A stretch of DNA of 64,000 nt from Bacillus paramycoides (GCF_001884235.1 NZ_MAOI01000040.1:48679-112678), one strand, 5' to 3'. Shown: positions 29,782-39,279, counted from the stretch's first letter. Program-made: numbers and translations. The notes: a model not told the origin generated them from the letters alone.

Positions 29782-30219
29782 TTATGCTGTTAAATCTCGT
29801 TTTAAAAATACAGTATAGGAAATTCCTAAAAATACAAAAAGGTATAGCAATAACATACAAGAAGCGAATGGGAATGTTACCCCATTAATAAGGCTTCCAC
29901 TCTTTAAAATCCCATATAAATCTGTATTCGCTGGCAATAAATATTTCACCCATTCATATCTCGCCGCTGGAATTAGTACTATTCCTCCTGATAAAGCCAG
30001 AAATAAAGAAATACCGATTGCGCCTCCACTTGATCTCGTTAAAACGGAAAGCATAAAGGCAAATGCCGCATACACAAGAGTTGGTAACCAAGATAAAATG
30101 TAATATTTACTTGCTTCCACGAAAATGTTTTGTTTTATAATATTTCCATCTTGAACGATAAATTCAGTCCAGGATGGTTGTTGGAATTTATAAATGAAGA
30201 AAAAGCCATGATTTCTCAT
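29782..30219 (-). pseudogene. C-terminal remnant of an ABC-2 type permease
   Basis: A 145-codon frame. From about residue 32 it reads like the last half of an ABC-2 (NatB/bacitracin-type) permease: ASKYYILSWLPTLVYAAFAF, AIGISLFLALSGG, LLPANTDLYGILKSGS and LYLFVFLGISYTVFLKRDLTA, i.e. the last three to four membrane segments. The N-terminal segments usual for a ~250-residue permease are missing and the first 20 residues do not fit. No ATPase gene is adjacent. It overlaps the next upstream frame by 4 bases. Confidence 0.65.
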
Positions 30220-30791
30220 ACCTTTCTCCTCGTTTCGTGTGACTTTTCACCCTTTAGCCTTTGTGTAAATCTACAACATTGCCACATTGATATTATAATG
30301 ACGATTATCATAACAACTGCTGTTACCACTATCGCATACATCGTAATCGGAGCATTTGTCACTCCTTGGATTCCTACTGCTTTCATAAAAATAATAATAA
30401 ATAATTTCAAAAATAACATGCCATGAATTAATCCAAAAACAAAGGCTCCTCCATAAGTTAATAATTGCTCCTGACATAATAAACAAAACATTTCTTTTCT
30501 CGTCATATTCACCACTTCATACGATTTAAACTCCTCTCTTCTTACCTGTAAAAGAGAGGCTGTCATTTTATAAGTAATGAAAGTACACACAAAAACTACA
30601 AATAAAAATAAAACATAAAACCAATTCACAAATATAGGTGTATATCCTGCTTTACTTACTACAACTTCATTGAATCGGAATGATATCATAAAAAAACAAA
30701 TCATTGTATTCATAGCGATCCACATAAATTGTTTTAACCTTTTGGTAGCAAATGTTTGTATATTTTTTTTCGCCAACCGAAATAAAGACAT
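30216..30791 (-). pseudogene. N-terminal remnant of a BceB/FtsX-type ABC permease
   Basis: A 191-codon frame with four membrane segments. MSLFRLAKKNIQTFATKRLK and the later RREEFKSYEVVNMTRKEMFCLL resemble the start of BceB-like peptide-resistance permeases, which are about 620 residues with ten membrane helices and a large external domain. Only the first four helices remain; after them the frame ends in GEKSHETRRKV. Together with the ABC-2 fragment next to it, this suggests one deletion that joined two transporter genes and removed their ATPases. Confidence 0.65.
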
Positions 30792-30950
30792 AAATTTCTT
30801 CCCCTACCTTACTTCATAACATACGTACTCTATACTACTAGTGTATAAAAATATGACATTTTAAACATCGCACTACAATCGGAATCTTTACTAAGCCTTT
30901 AGTCCTAGAAAACGGACATGTTTACCTCTTTACAGTTGAACATAAAAAAG

Positions 30951-30998
30951 AAACAAAAGGTGGAAATGCACTTTAATTGCACTTCCACCTTTTGTTTA
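30951..30998. terminator. Strong bidirectional hairpin terminator
   Basis: AAACAAAAGGTGGAAATGCA and TGCACTTCCACCTTTTGTTT pair with one mismatch around a short loop. It lies downstream of the LysR-type regulator gene. Confidence 0.85.
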
Positions 30999-31053
30999 AC
31001 GAGGTGAATCTTTATATAACTTAATTATCATGAATGCCTTATAACTCCATCAC

Positions 31054-31962
31054 TTATTCAATCCTCACATCTTCCACTTCAATTCTTTTTTTCTCTCTTG
31101 CAATTTTTAAGAACTCTAACAGCTCTGGATTACTATTCATTTTTTTGTAAGCTACCGACATTTCTGCTACAAAATTAGAATCACACAGTTCCTTATATAC
31201 CACTTCTGTTTTATACAATTTATTTGCTGATACAGGTATTACCGTAATACCAATACCTGCTGCTACAAGGCCCATGACAGTTTGATACTCTGTTGCTTCT
31301 TGTACAATACGTGGACTAAAACCTACATCGCGGCAAAGCGATAAAATTGTATCGTATAAAGCTGGCCATACCGGTCTCGTAATAAAAACGAACGGTTCAT
31401 CTCTTAAATCTTCGATATGTATTTCATCCTTTTCAGCAAGCGGATGTGCCTTCGGTAAACATAACGTACACGAAAGTTTTTGAATTGGTTCTAACTCAAG
31501 TAATTGCGTCGAAATTGGCGGACGTAAAAATCCAATATCAATTCGATTATCATGAAGTGCATGCACTTGATCCGGTGTTGACAATTCATGTAAAGCCACA
31601 GACACTCTCGGAAATTTCTTTCTATACTCTCTGACGATTGACGGTAAAATATCATATATCGCCGCACCTACAAATCCAATTGAAAGTGATCCAACTTCCC
31701 CCCTTTGAGCACTTTGTGCAACTTCTACTGCTTTTTCAATTTGTTCAAACGCTTTTTTTACTTCTTTTAAAAACATTTCTCCTGCTTCTGTTAATTCAAC
31801 CTTTCTCTTCGTTCTTGAAAATAACATAACTCCCATTTCTTTTTCTAATTGCTGAATTTGTTGACTAAGCGGTGGTTGTGTCATTTGTAAACGAGCAGCT
31901 GCTCGTCCAAAGTGTAACTCTTCTGCCACTACAACAAAATATTGCAAATGCCGTAATTCCAT
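31054..31962 (-). CDS. cidR: LysR-family regulator of the cid operon (CidR/YwbI-like)
   Basis: A 302-residue LysR-type regulator. The winged HTH is at residues 1-60 (MELRHLQYFVVVAEELHFGRAAARLQMTQPPLSQQI, key residues ELRHL, AA..L..TQPPLS), then an effector domain with the periplasmic-binding fold. It is divergent from cidAB, exactly as in the CidR-CidAB systems of staphylococci and B. anthracis, where CidR activates cidAB during acetate or overflow metabolism. The start at 31962 was chosen because AAAGGGTG precedes it and LysR proteins begin with MELRHL. Confidence 0.88.
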   Translation of the reverse strand: MELRHLQYFVVVAEELHFGRAAARLQMTQPPLSQQIQQLEKEMGVMLFSRTKRKVELTEAGEMFLKEVKKAFEQIEKAVEVAQSAQRGEVGSLSIGFVGAAIYDILPSIVREYRKKFPRVSVALHELSTPDQVHALHDNRIDIGFLRPPISTQLLELEPIQKLSCTLCLPKAHPLAEKDEIHIEDLRDEPFVFITRPVWPALYDTILSLCRDVGFSPRIVQEATEYQTVMGLVAAGIGITVIPVSANKLYKTEVVYKELCDSNFVAEMSVAYKKMNSNPELLEFLKIAREKKRIEVEDVRIE

Positions 31963-31994
31963 TTCGGACACCCTTTTCACTTTCAATTAATACA

Positions 31995-32030
31995 TCTAAT
32001 ATATTAATAACATACAATTTATATATTAGA
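31995..32030. promoter_or_regulatory. Inverted repeat in the cidR-cidA divergent promoter region
   Basis: TCTAATATAT (31995-32004) and ATATATTAGA (32021-32030) form a perfect 10-base inverted repeat with a 16-base centre. The size and position, between a LysR regulator and its divergent target, suit the recognition and activation half-sites of a LysR protein. Confidence 0.6.
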
Positions 32031-32114
32031 CAAACTTTTTGAATGAACGTATAGTAGAAATTGTTAATTCTTTATTACAATTTTTATGTAAAAAAAGAAA
32101 GAGGTGGTTACTGT

Positions 32115-32480
32115 ATGAAATGGTGGAAGTTAAGCGGACAAATATTATTATTATTTTGTTTCGCTTGGACAGGTGAATGGATTGCAAAACAGGCACACCT
32201 CCCAGTTCCAGGAAGTATAATCGGTATTTTCCTATTATTAATCTCATTAAAATTTAACATAGTGAAAAAAGAATGGATTCAAGACGGTGCAGACTTTTTA
32301 TTAAAAGAACTTATTTTATTTTTTATCCCTTCTGCAGTCGCTGTCATTCGTTACAAAGATACGTTATCACAATATGGAATCGATCTCATTTTAATTATCG
32401 TGATTAGTACACTTTGTGTCACTCTCGTAACAGGACTTTTAACTGAATTGCTATTAAAGCGGAAAGGATCAACGCAATGA
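32115..32480 (+). CDS. cidA: CidA/LrgA family holin-like protein
   Basis: A 121-residue membrane protein with four helices. The LrgA/CidA pattern is clear: [20 protein letters not shown] near residue 33, followed by [14 protein letters not shown]. It is thought to act like a bacteriophage holin, affecting murein hydrolase activity and cell lysis. ATG 32115 follows GAGGTGG. It overlaps cidB by 4 bases (ATGA). Confidence 0.92.
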   Translation: MKWWKLSGQILLLFCFAWTGEWIAKQAHLPVPGSIIGIFLLLISLKFNIVKKEWIQDGADFLLKELILFFIPSAVAVIRYKDTLSQYGIDLILIIVISTLCVTLVTGLLTELLLKRKGSTQ

Positions 32481-33154
32481 TCGGCTTTCTTTGTTTACTA
32501 TTAACACTATTCACATATTGGATATCTAAAAAAATGTATCAACGCTGGAATTGGAGCTTACTTTCCCCACTTCTTGTATGCCCAATCATTTTAATTTCTT
32601 TATTACTCGGATTAGATACACCATACGAAACCTACGAATCGGGTGGTCATTGGCTAACTGAATTATTAAAACCTGCAACAGTTGCTTTCGCATGGCCAAT
32701 TTATAAATACTTTGATCTATTAAAAAAACATGGAACTGCTATTTTAATTAATGTCATTGTCGGTTCTTTTCTATCAGTTATTACTTCAGCACTACTAGCT
32801 AATTTTTTTCAAATTGATTCATCAATAGAACAGAGTTTAGCACCACATATTGTAACGACACCTATTGCAATGGCTATTTCCGAAATGATTGGTGGCATGT
32901 CACAATTAACAGCAGTTTTTGTCGTATTAACTGCCTTAACTGGTGCATTACTCGGCCCTTCTCTCATACGAATATGCCGCATTAAAACAGCGCTCGCTAA
33001 AGGTATAATGCTAGGTACTAGTGCAAATGGAACCGGAACATCAAAAGCATTTGAAATCGGTCCTGTAGAAGGTACAATTGCAAGTTTATCAATGCTTCTA
33101 ACAGCCGGCGCTAGCTTAGTTATCGTTCCACTTTTTTTATCTTGGTTACACTAA
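32477..33154 (+). CDS. cidB: CidB/LrgB family holin antagonist-like protein
   Basis: A 225-residue LrgB-family protein with seven to eight membrane segments. [47 protein letters not shown] and [28 protein letters not shown] carry the family's conserved PATVALAxPLY and GTSxHxxGTAxAxE-like motifs; the usual His in GTSSHAIGT is Asn here. It works with CidA in control of autolysis. Translation is coupled to cidA. A terminator follows. Confidence 0.92.
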   Translation: MIGFLCLLLTLFTYWISKKMYQRWNWSLLSPLLVCPIILISLLLGLDTPYETYESGGHWLTELLKPATVAFAWPIYKYFDLLKKHGTAILINVIVGSFLSVITSALLANFFQIDSSIEQSLAPHIVTTPIAMAISEMIGGMSQLTAVFVVLTALTGALLGPSLIRICRIKTALAKGIMLGTSANGTGTSKAFEIGPVEGTIASLSMLLTAGASLVIVPLFLSWLH

Positions 33155-33184
33155 AAAAGCAAGTGTTTAAACACTTGCTTTTTC
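33153..33184. terminator. Bidirectional terminator after cidB
   Basis: AAAAAAGCAAGTG, loop TTTAAA, CACTTGCTTTTT. The NUDIX gene on the other strand ends inside it. Confidence 0.9.
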
Positions 33185-33580
33185 ATTTATGTATTTATTT
33201 AAAAGCTCTTGATCCTCTGGAAAAGATAAAGGTAATTCTTTCACTTCATCTATTCCTTTCCAATCTATTTCATGTATTAACTCATCGGGGTCTTGTATTT
33301 TCATGTTACCGCCTATTAACTTTACAATATAGTAATGCACATGAACTGGTACCCCATATGTTACCCCTTTCTTTTCGCATAGTTTTTCTATAATTTCCAC
33401 TTCATACCCCGTTTCTTCCCATACTTCACGAACACAACACTCTTCAAGTGTTTCTCCCTCTTCTTGTCCCCCGCTTGGCACAGTCCATCGTTTCTCTTCA
33501 TCTACTTTTCCTTGTAGTACCATTAAAAATTCATTCTTTTCATTCATACATATAGCTGCCGTACCAATCCATCTTTTCAT
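33167..33580 (-). CDS. NUDIX hydrolase
   Basis: A 137-residue protein with the complete NUDIX box GQEEGETLEECCVREVWEETGYEVEI (GX5EX7REUXEEXGU with E-E-E metal ligands), preceded by RWTVPSGG. It would hydrolyse a nucleoside diphosphate linked to another group; the substrate cannot be told. The start at 33580 follows GGGGAGATGGG. Confidence 0.9.
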   Translation of the reverse strand: MKRWIGTAAICMNEKNEFLMVLQGKVDEEKRWTVPSGGQEEGETLEECCVREVWEETGYEVEIIEKLCEKKGVTYGVPVHVHYYIVKLIGGNMKIQDPDELIHEIDWKGIDEVKELPLSFPEDQELLNKYINEKASV

Positions 33581-33722
33581 CCCATCTCCCCCCATACTAA
33601 ATTTCGATCTTCCTTTATATTTATCCTTGAAAAAAAGAGGAAAAAAGTAAAAAGATGACGAAAGATTACATCAACTTCATGAGCAGTCCCTTCTTAGAAA
33701 TTCAATATGGAAGGATGAAAGT

Positions 33723-33923
33723 ATGATTTCTAAATATGTTGTGGAGTGTGTCTTTTGTGAAGAAAATCGAAAACCTCGGCAAGCCATTGTCACAGTGCCC
33801 GCCACTTCTCAGCTACTGGCAATTCAAAAGGTAAGAGCTGAGTGCAAACGCCGCTTTGGAAAAACTTTATTATTACAAACAGAGATTAGAGAAGAATTAC
33901 TTATTGAACCAAAAGAAAGCTGA
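33723..33923 (+). CDS. Small conserved-looking protein of unknown function
   Basis: A 66-residue soluble protein with a CxxC pair (VECVFCEENRK near residue 10) and one later Cys (AECKRRFGK). The two close cysteines could bind metal, but there is no second pair. The ATG follows GGAAGGATGAAAGT and a strong terminator overlaps its end, supporting a real gene. I do not recognise the family. Confidence 0.7.
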   Translation: MISKYVVECVFCEENRKPRQAIVTVPATSQLLAIQKVRAECKRRFGKTLLLQTEIREELLIEPKES

Positions 33924-33943
33924 CCATAAATTGGCCAGCTTTC
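33915..33943 (+). terminator. Terminator of the 66-residue protein gene
   Basis: GAAAGCTGACCA and TGGCCAGCTTTC pair with one mismatch; the stop codon lies in the left arm. Confidence 0.78.
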
Positions 33944-33945
33944 AT

Positions 33946-34244
33946 CCGATCATATTTTCACATGAAGATTAGGGGCATCCTCTTTAAGGATCGGGATTTT
34001 TCCATTATGTGCGTTCCATAATGGTCATCGAACAATATATTTCTATACAATAAACTATTGAATAGAATAGGGCAAAACTTGTTCGCATTTTTAGAAAAGG
34101 GATAGGGATATAATTCAAGTAATACTTCGAATACTCGAACTTTACACTCACTATATTAAAGCAAATCCTTTTATATGGGAAATATGAATTACTTACATAA
34201 TTCATTCGTAAAACATATTAATAGTTTTCTATATATACTTCTCA
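33946..34244. other. Gene-free region
   Basis: About 300 AT-rich bases between convergent genes. Short frames exist but none has a ribosome site or recognisable product. No repeats or hairpins of note were seen. Confidence 0.5.
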
Positions 34245-34997
34245 CTAGACTAACAACATACACCCAGCTAATATCGGTGTCATAATCATCGAAAACCTTA
34301 GTAGCACACGAGGTGCATAATTTGTAAACTTAGCTCCTATATATGCTCCTAACATTGTCCCAATTAAAACTTGTACTAATAATACATAATCTAAATACCC
34401 TTCCGAACTATATCCAAATCCCCCTCCAATTGCGATTGGTAATATAACAAGCATTGTCGTCCCTACAGATTGCCGAATCGTTAAACCTAATAGAACCATT
34501 AATCCGAGTTGGATAAAGGGTGCTGAACCAATCCCAAATGAACCAGCTAACATTCCAGTAACCAGTCCGAGACATATACATTTAATCAAGTTATCATTCG
34601 AAAGTTCTTTATGCCCTTTTAAAGACGACTGCTCCCTGTTTTGAAACATAATCAAACGAATAAACATAAAAATTGCAGATAAAAATAACATCCCCGCTGT
34701 AAACCAGTGTAGAAGATTCGCTGGTATTAGCGAACCAAACTTTGAACCAATAAAGGAACCAATTGCTCCGAATCCCCCAACAATCCCGCCTATTACAAGC
34801 ACAACATTCCCTTCTCGGTAATGACTTACTACTCCGGATAATGTCGTAAATGCCATAGCAGTTAAAGATGTTGCAAGCGCAACATGAATAGGGATATGGA
34901 ATACTAAAGTAAGTATCGCGATGATAAATCCTGCTCCTCCCGCTCCAACAAATCCTAATAAAACACCCATTAATAACATCGTTGTAATAATTGCCAC
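34245..34997 (-). CDS. TauE/SafE-family sulfite/organosulfonate exporter-like protein
   Basis: A 250-residue protein with about eight membrane segments in two homologous halves; each half has a glycine-rich loop, GVLLGFVGAGGAGFII near the start and GLVTGMLAGSFGIGSAPFIQLG in the middle, typical of the TauE/SafE (DUF81) family. It is likely an anion exporter. The substrate is not evident from the neighbours. The ATG follows GGAGGGGGATTATGTGGC. Confidence 0.88.
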   Translation of the reverse strand: MAIITTMLLMGVLLGFVGAGGAGFIIAILTLVFHIPIHVALATSLTAMAFTTLSGVVSHYREGNVVLVIGGIVGGFGAIGSFIGSKFGSLIPANLLHWFTAGMLFLSAIFMFIRLIMFQNREQSSLKGHKELSNDNLIKCICLGLVTGMLAGSFGIGSAPFIQLGLMVLLGLTIRQSVGTTMLVILPIAIGGGFGYSSEGYLDYVLLVQVLIGTMLGAYIGAKFTNYAPRVLLRFSMIMTPILAGCMLLV

Positions 34998-35051
34998 ATA
35001 ATCCCCCTCCAGTACCCCAATTATCTAATATATCCTCCCTTTCATACAAAT

Positions 35052-35076
35052 AAAAAGCATCCTAAACGGATGCTCT
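35052..35076 (-). terminator. Terminator of the 48-residue gene
   Basis: AAAAAGCATCC, loop TAAAC, GGATGCT; on the minus strand it ends in a T run. Confidence 0.8.
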
Positions 35077-35105
35077 TACTACTTTTCTTTATTGATAATA
35101 TGTAC

Positions 35106-35252
35106 TTAATCTTGATTAATTAAAATAACAGCTGGACCAGAGACAACTACTCCTGCCACTTCTATCTTTTCAAATTCATTCACTGTAATAGATATAACCC
35201 CTTCTCTTTCCATCAATTCCTTACTCAGGACATCAGTCGGTATCTTTTTCAC
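35106..35252 (-). CDS. Short protein resembling the BC1881 family
   Basis: A 48-residue protein: GTG start at 35252 after AAAAGGAGGTAAGACG, reading MKKIPTDVLSKELMEREGV and ending GPAVILINQD. The pattern KIPTxxLSxEL-x-REGV with a C-terminal GPAxIxIN is what I recall for the small BC1881 family of the B. cereus group, often linked to phages; this is from memory. It is too short for most gene finders, but a strong ribosome site and a terminator frame it. Confidence 0.7.
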   Translation of the reverse strand: MKKIPTDVLSKELMEREGVISITVNEFEKIEVAGVVVSGPAVILINQD

Positions 35253-35385
35253 CGTCTTACCTCCTTTTCATTTTATACAATATTACAAAAAACTACCCAA
35301 TGCATCTAAATATATGCATCACCTCCGCTTTCATTCCTTATTCCAGTCAAAATTCACATCCCCTTTCTATAACATATTGAAAAAT

Positions 35386-35415
35386 AAAAAAGCACTCGCT
35401 AAAGCGAATGCCTTT
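35386..35415 (-). terminator. Terminator of the SLH-amidase gene
   Basis: On the minus strand AGGCATTCGCT pairs with AGCGAGTGCT, followed by TTTTTATTTTT. Confidence 0.85.
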
Positions 35416-35420
35416 CTATA

Positions 35421-37148
35421 TTATTTACTCTCTATTACTTTTAACATTCTATTAATAAATGCTGCCGATTCTCCACGTGTTGCGGAACCTTTCGGCATAA
35501 ACTCATTGTTCTCATTCCCTTTTACAATTCCAAGCCCATAAACACGTTGAACAGCTTGCTTATCATACGCTAAATTTTGATCCGTGAATGGTAATTGAAC
35601 TAAATTACCCTTAATATTCTTGTATTGTAACGCTCGATCAATCATAATGACAGCTTCATCACGTTTAATCGTATCATTCGGTGCAAATAGGTCATTTCCT
35701 CGTCCACTTATAATCCCAGCACTAGCTGCACGATTAATACCATCTACTAGCGATGGATGCGCTGTGTTTAAATCTTTGAAATTCGATTTCCCCTCTGGTA
35801 ATTGTAATGATCTTGAAACTAAATTCGCAAATTCCCCGCGTGTTACAAGACGCTCAGGCCAATAAGAACCATTTCCATCTCCAACCATAATACCTCTTTT
35901 ATTTAATTCACGAATATCCGCTTCATACCAACCGCCTGTAATATCATCTTTATGATTTGCATCATAGTAAGCTTTTGTTCCCTGTAAGAATGGTTCCCAT
36001 GCATTATTCTTTATCATAATAGCCGGACAATTTTTCCCGCTCCAAAATTGATGTTTTTTCACATTTTCTAAAGGAATATTTAATTCCCCCATTAAATAAG
36101 CCGCTAGTTTGCGAGCATTTTCCACAGCTTTATTATAATCACCATCTTGGTTAACAGCAATTTCAATAGCAATTGATTCTCTATTACCAGTTCCTTCTGC
36201 TCCATCTCCAGCATGCCAGCCATTTTCATTTAATGGTAGATGTTGATAAATTTCTTTATCATCTACTGTAAAATGCCAAGATGCCGAACGATCAGTCGTT
36301 CCTGTTGCTTGACTGTATAAATATTGTGCATGGTTTCTAGCATTTGCTCCAACACTATAATTATCTGTCTCATGAATTGTAATGTATTTTGGTTTCATCG
36401 CATAGCCTGGACGAATATTTTCATTTCCTGTCGGTACAATCATTTCCTTTAATGGTACACCGTAAATATCCGTTGTTTTCTCTGCTGATGGTGCCGCATA
36501 CATAACTGCTTCACGTTTCTTACGAGTTGGGGTTGTGCTTTGAATAAGAGATGCTTTTGTACCCTCAAATTTTGCTGAAGGTGAATAGATCCATTTCACC
36601 TCATTATCTATTTGGACTTGGAACCACTCTCCAGCTTGTCCAATAGCAATAATTGTTTGCGGCTGTAATACTTTCTCTTCTTTATATGAATTGAATGGTG
36701 CGGAATATGTAGCTGTTTCTTCATTAATTACTAACTGTTCGTTTGATAAGTGATAAATTCCCTTAACCTCTACATTTCCTTCACTATTTTGTATCCAGCC
36801 AGCTCCAGATGATGTTTCAACATAGTAAGCGTTTCCTTTTCGTTTCTCAGCTTTCACTACTTGATTTGAAATCTGAACACCTGTCGCTTTTTGTAAATCA
36901 GCAGAATCATATAAAGGTGTTGAACTTATTATATGTACAAGAAAATCTCCTTGCGCTTCATTTGTTATTCCTTTGTCCTCTCCACGCCCATCTTCATCTT
37001 TCATATGGGTTTCAATACTTTTTAAAGCTTGCTCGTCAGTTGAAATTGTTACGGTCTTTTCTACTGTGTCAGCATAGGAAGAACTTGGAATCGTTACCAA
37101 ACTAAATACAATTGATGCAGCTAAAACATTATAAAATCCTTTTTTCAT
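35421..37148 (-). CDS. Secreted N-acetylmuramoyl-L-alanine amidase with three SLH domains
   Basis: A 575-residue surface enzyme. Signal peptide residues 1-26 (cleavage after SSSYA). Residues 65-210 look like two SH3-type segments (PLYDSADLQK ... GAGWIQNSEGNVEVKG; ATYSAPFNSYKEEK). The Amidase_2 domain is at about 245-395 with ITIHETDN, ASWHFTVDD and HQFWSGKNCPAIM giving the zinc ligands. Three S-layer homology domains fill residues 405-575 (GWYEADIRELNKRGIMVGDG, LVTRGEFANLVSR, IKRDEAVIMIDRAL, ATRGESAAFINRML), anchoring the protein to pyruvylated secondary wall polymer. It likely acts in cell separation or wall turnover. Confidence 0.94.
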   Translation of the reverse strand: MKKGFYNVLAASIVFSLVTIPSSSYADTVEKTVTISTDEQALKSIETHMKDEDGRGEDKGITNEAQGDFLVHIISSTPLYDSADLQKATGVQISNQVVKAEKRKGNAYYVETSSGAGWIQNSEGNVEVKGIYHLSNEQLVINEETATYSAPFNSYKEEKVLQPQTIIAIGQAGEWFQVQIDNEVKWIYSPSAKFEGTKASLIQSTTPTRKKREAVMYAAPSAEKTTDIYGVPLKEMIVPTGNENIRPGYAMKPKYITIHETDNYSVGANARNHAQYLYSQATGTTDRSASWHFTVDDKEIYQHLPLNENGWHAGDGAEGTGNRESIAIEIAVNQDGDYNKAVENARKLAAYLMGELNIPLENVKKHQFWSGKNCPAIMIKNNAWEPFLQGTKAYYDANHKDDITGGWYEADIRELNKRGIMVGDGNGSYWPERLVTRGEFANLVSRSLQLPEGKSNFKDLNTAHPSLVDGINRAASAGIISGRGNDLFAPNDTIKRDEAVIMIDRALQYKNIKGNLVQLPFTDQNLAYDKQAVQRVYGLGIVKGNENNEFMPKGSATRGESAAFINRMLKVIESK

Positions 37149-37327
37149 ACTAATTATTTAACACGCTTATATCAAAATTCGTGTTAACTTCCCTCCCTAA
37201 TCTAAAAATTTAATCCTATCTAGTAAACTTCTAAACTAGATAGCCATATACAATATAACAAACTCTACCCCATTCGTATAGATAGGAATGACTACTATTT
37301 GCCTACTTTTTCTATATTGGAATATTG

Positions 37328-37356
37328 AAAAGAAGCTATAAAAGGTATAGCTTCTT
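37328..37356 (-). terminator. Terminator of the small membrane protein gene
   Basis: AAGAAGCTATA and TATAGCTTCTT pair around a short loop; on the minus strand a T-rich stretch follows. Confidence 0.82.
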
Positions 37357-37368
37357 CCTCTCACTATT

Positions 37369-37938
37369 TCAATCTCGTTGCACCTTATAGTCTATAACCC
37401 TACCATCTCTATCGAATTGCAACACAAGACATTCACTATCTATAGAAATGAAACCACGTTCATTCCCAAGATAATACAAAGTAGTAATTCCCTCTTCCAA
37501 ACCTCTTGTTTCCGTAGGGGCCCCCAACAATTTTATAATTTCATCATTGGATTTTCCTATCAATTTATACTGCTGTAATAGGTCATCTACCATATGTACC
37601 CGTTTTTCTTCATAATTTGACCACCGATTCTGATTAAAGTTTGAAGTATATTCATTTATACTTAATTGTACAGTGCACACTATTAATGGAATGAGACCCA
37701 CCATCATTACTGTGAACAGTTGTTTCTTATCTTTATTACGCCTTTCCGAAATATGTAAGATAGACTTTTGAATAATAACTAATAAAATAAACGGTATTCC
37801 TACTACCAAAACACTCATTACACTCAATGACACATGAACCATATTAATAACGATAATAAACGCAATGTACATTAATATATACAAACAAAAATAAATGTAC
37901 AATATCCCCCACAATATAGAACTTTTACCTTTCTTCAC
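37369..37938 (-). CDS. Membrane protein with BamE/SmpA-like C-terminal domain
   Basis: A 189-residue protein with three membrane segments (about residues 7-30, 35-55 and 70-88) and an extracytoplasmic tail. The tail LIGKSNDEIIKLLGAPTETR ... YYLGNERGFISIDSECLVLQFDRDGRVIDYKV has the helix-GxP-beta pattern seen in SmpA/BamE-like domains. The function is unknown. The start was taken as GTG 37938 because AGGT lies 7 bases before it; GTG 37947 abuts that site. Confidence 0.75.
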   Translation of the reverse strand: MKKGKSSILWGILYIYFCLYILMYIAFIIVINMVHVSLSVMSVLVVGIPFILLVIIQKSILHISERRNKDKKQLFTVMMVGLIPLIVCTVQLSINEYTSNFNQNRWSNYEEKRVHMVDDLLQQYKLIGKSNDEIIKLLGAPTETRGLEEGITTLYYLGNERGFISIDSECLVLQFDRDGRVIDYKVQRD

Positions 37939-38111
37939 CCAGCACACCTACTTTATCCCACTATTTAAGCTCAGTATGACTCACACCTCAAAATTCGGCC
38001 GTACAGCAAAGAAATTAAGTGGAAATTAGTTTGCCCGTAAAAGCCCAATTGGTATAACTAATTATCAGCGTAGGATGGATACCCTCACTGACTAAAGTCT
38101 CACTTTACTTT

Positions 38112-39146
38112 TCACTTCGTAACATAATTCATCTGGCCAATTATATCTCTAATCTTTTGTAGTTCTTGTGCTGTATATATTACTTTACCTGTTAAAATTT
38201 CATTTCTGAAAAACGTTACAATTTGCTCTCTATCTTTTAATCTCGGCAATTTTTCATTAGAAAGGTCAATAACTTCTTTGCCACTCTCATTTTCAAAATA
38301 TACAACCGGTTTCACTTTTTCCTTTACAATATCTACTTGTATTCCTTCCAAATAATTATATACAGTTTGAGCTAATTTTTTCGCTTTATATGCTGGATTC
38401 CCTTCATTTCTTACTTGCAAAGTTAATGAAGTTCCATCCGTAATAAATTCAAATGTCTCTTCTTTTTCAATTTCATATTGATACTTGCCGATTTCATCAA
38501 TCATAAATGAATATATACCCGCATTTTCTCTCGTTAAGCCATGGATTAATTTCCCTGTCCATTCTTTCGTCTCAATTAGATAAATGCCAGTTTTGCATAA
38601 GATGAGGTGATGGATTCGATTATCGTTTATTTCACGTTTATCTCTATATTTATTACTTCTCATAAAAACGTTCGGCATAATATGAAACTCATCTTCTAGT
38701 ATGATTCCTTGTTCAACAAAACCTCGTTTCATATAATGTAATGTTTCATGTGTATTCACTTCAGCACTATTTTTGGCATACTCTCGTAAATCTGCAATTA
38801 AATTTTGAAACATATGTAGTTCATTACTATGCCTATCTTGCATTTCACTGCGTTCTTTACTATGTTGAACAGCTAGCTGATTTTTCATCATACGCATATT
38901 TTCAAGTTCTCTAGCTGTACTCACTTGTAAATCATTATATTTTTTCTGTTCCATATTCTTTAAAGAACTTTGTTGTTCTTTATGCTCTGTAATCGTAGCT
39001 GCAATTTCACTTTCATACGTTTCAATCGCTTGTTTCTTTTCGAATTCTACTTGCTGACTCTCTGATTCTAACTGTTTATTTTTATAAAACAGTACAAACA
39101 CTGCAGCTAATAATATTAAAATCCCACCTATTAGCACATACTCCAT
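38112..39146 (-). CDS. NERD-domain protein with N-terminal membrane anchor and coiled coil
   Basis: A 344-residue protein. One membrane segment at residues 3-22, then a long coiled coil at about 25-125 rich in Glu, Lys and Gln, then a nuclease-related domain (NERD) with EDEFHIMPNVF, DNRIHHLILCKTGIYLIETKEWTG (key Asp and E-x-K) and a C-terminal region. NERD proteins are predicted nucleases of restriction-enzyme fold; cellular roles are unknown. The single membrane anchor suggests action at the inner face of the membrane. Confidence 0.85.
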   Translation of the reverse strand: MEYVLIGGILILLAAVFVLFYKNKQLESESQQVEFEKKQAIETYESEIAATITEHKEQQSSLKNMEQKKYNDLQVSTARELENMRMMKNQLAVQHSKERSEMQDRHSNELHMFQNLIADLREYAKNSAEVNTHETLHYMKRGFVEQGIILEDEFHIMPNVFMRSNKYRDKREINDNRIHHLILCKTGIYLIETKEWTGKLIHGLTRENAGIYSFMIDEIGKYQYEIEKEETFEFITDGTSLTLQVRNEGNPAYKAKKLAQTVYNYLEGIQVDIVKEKVKPVVYFENESGKEVIDLSNEKLPRLKDREQIVTFFRNEILTGKVIYTAQELQKIRDIIGQMNYVTK

Positions 39147-39248
39147 TTTTCTACTCCTTTATTTCATTTCCGATTATTTTTATAAATATATTGATTATAT
39201 TATACTATGCTTTTAATATACACTTTGTAAAAATTATATATTTTTTAT

Positions 39249-39279
39249 AAAAAGGCATCTCAAGTAAGATACCTTTTTA
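39249..39279 (-). terminator. Terminator after the SH3-domain remnant
   Basis: AAAAAGGCATCT and AGATACCTTTTT pair with one mismatch around a short loop. Confidence 0.7.
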
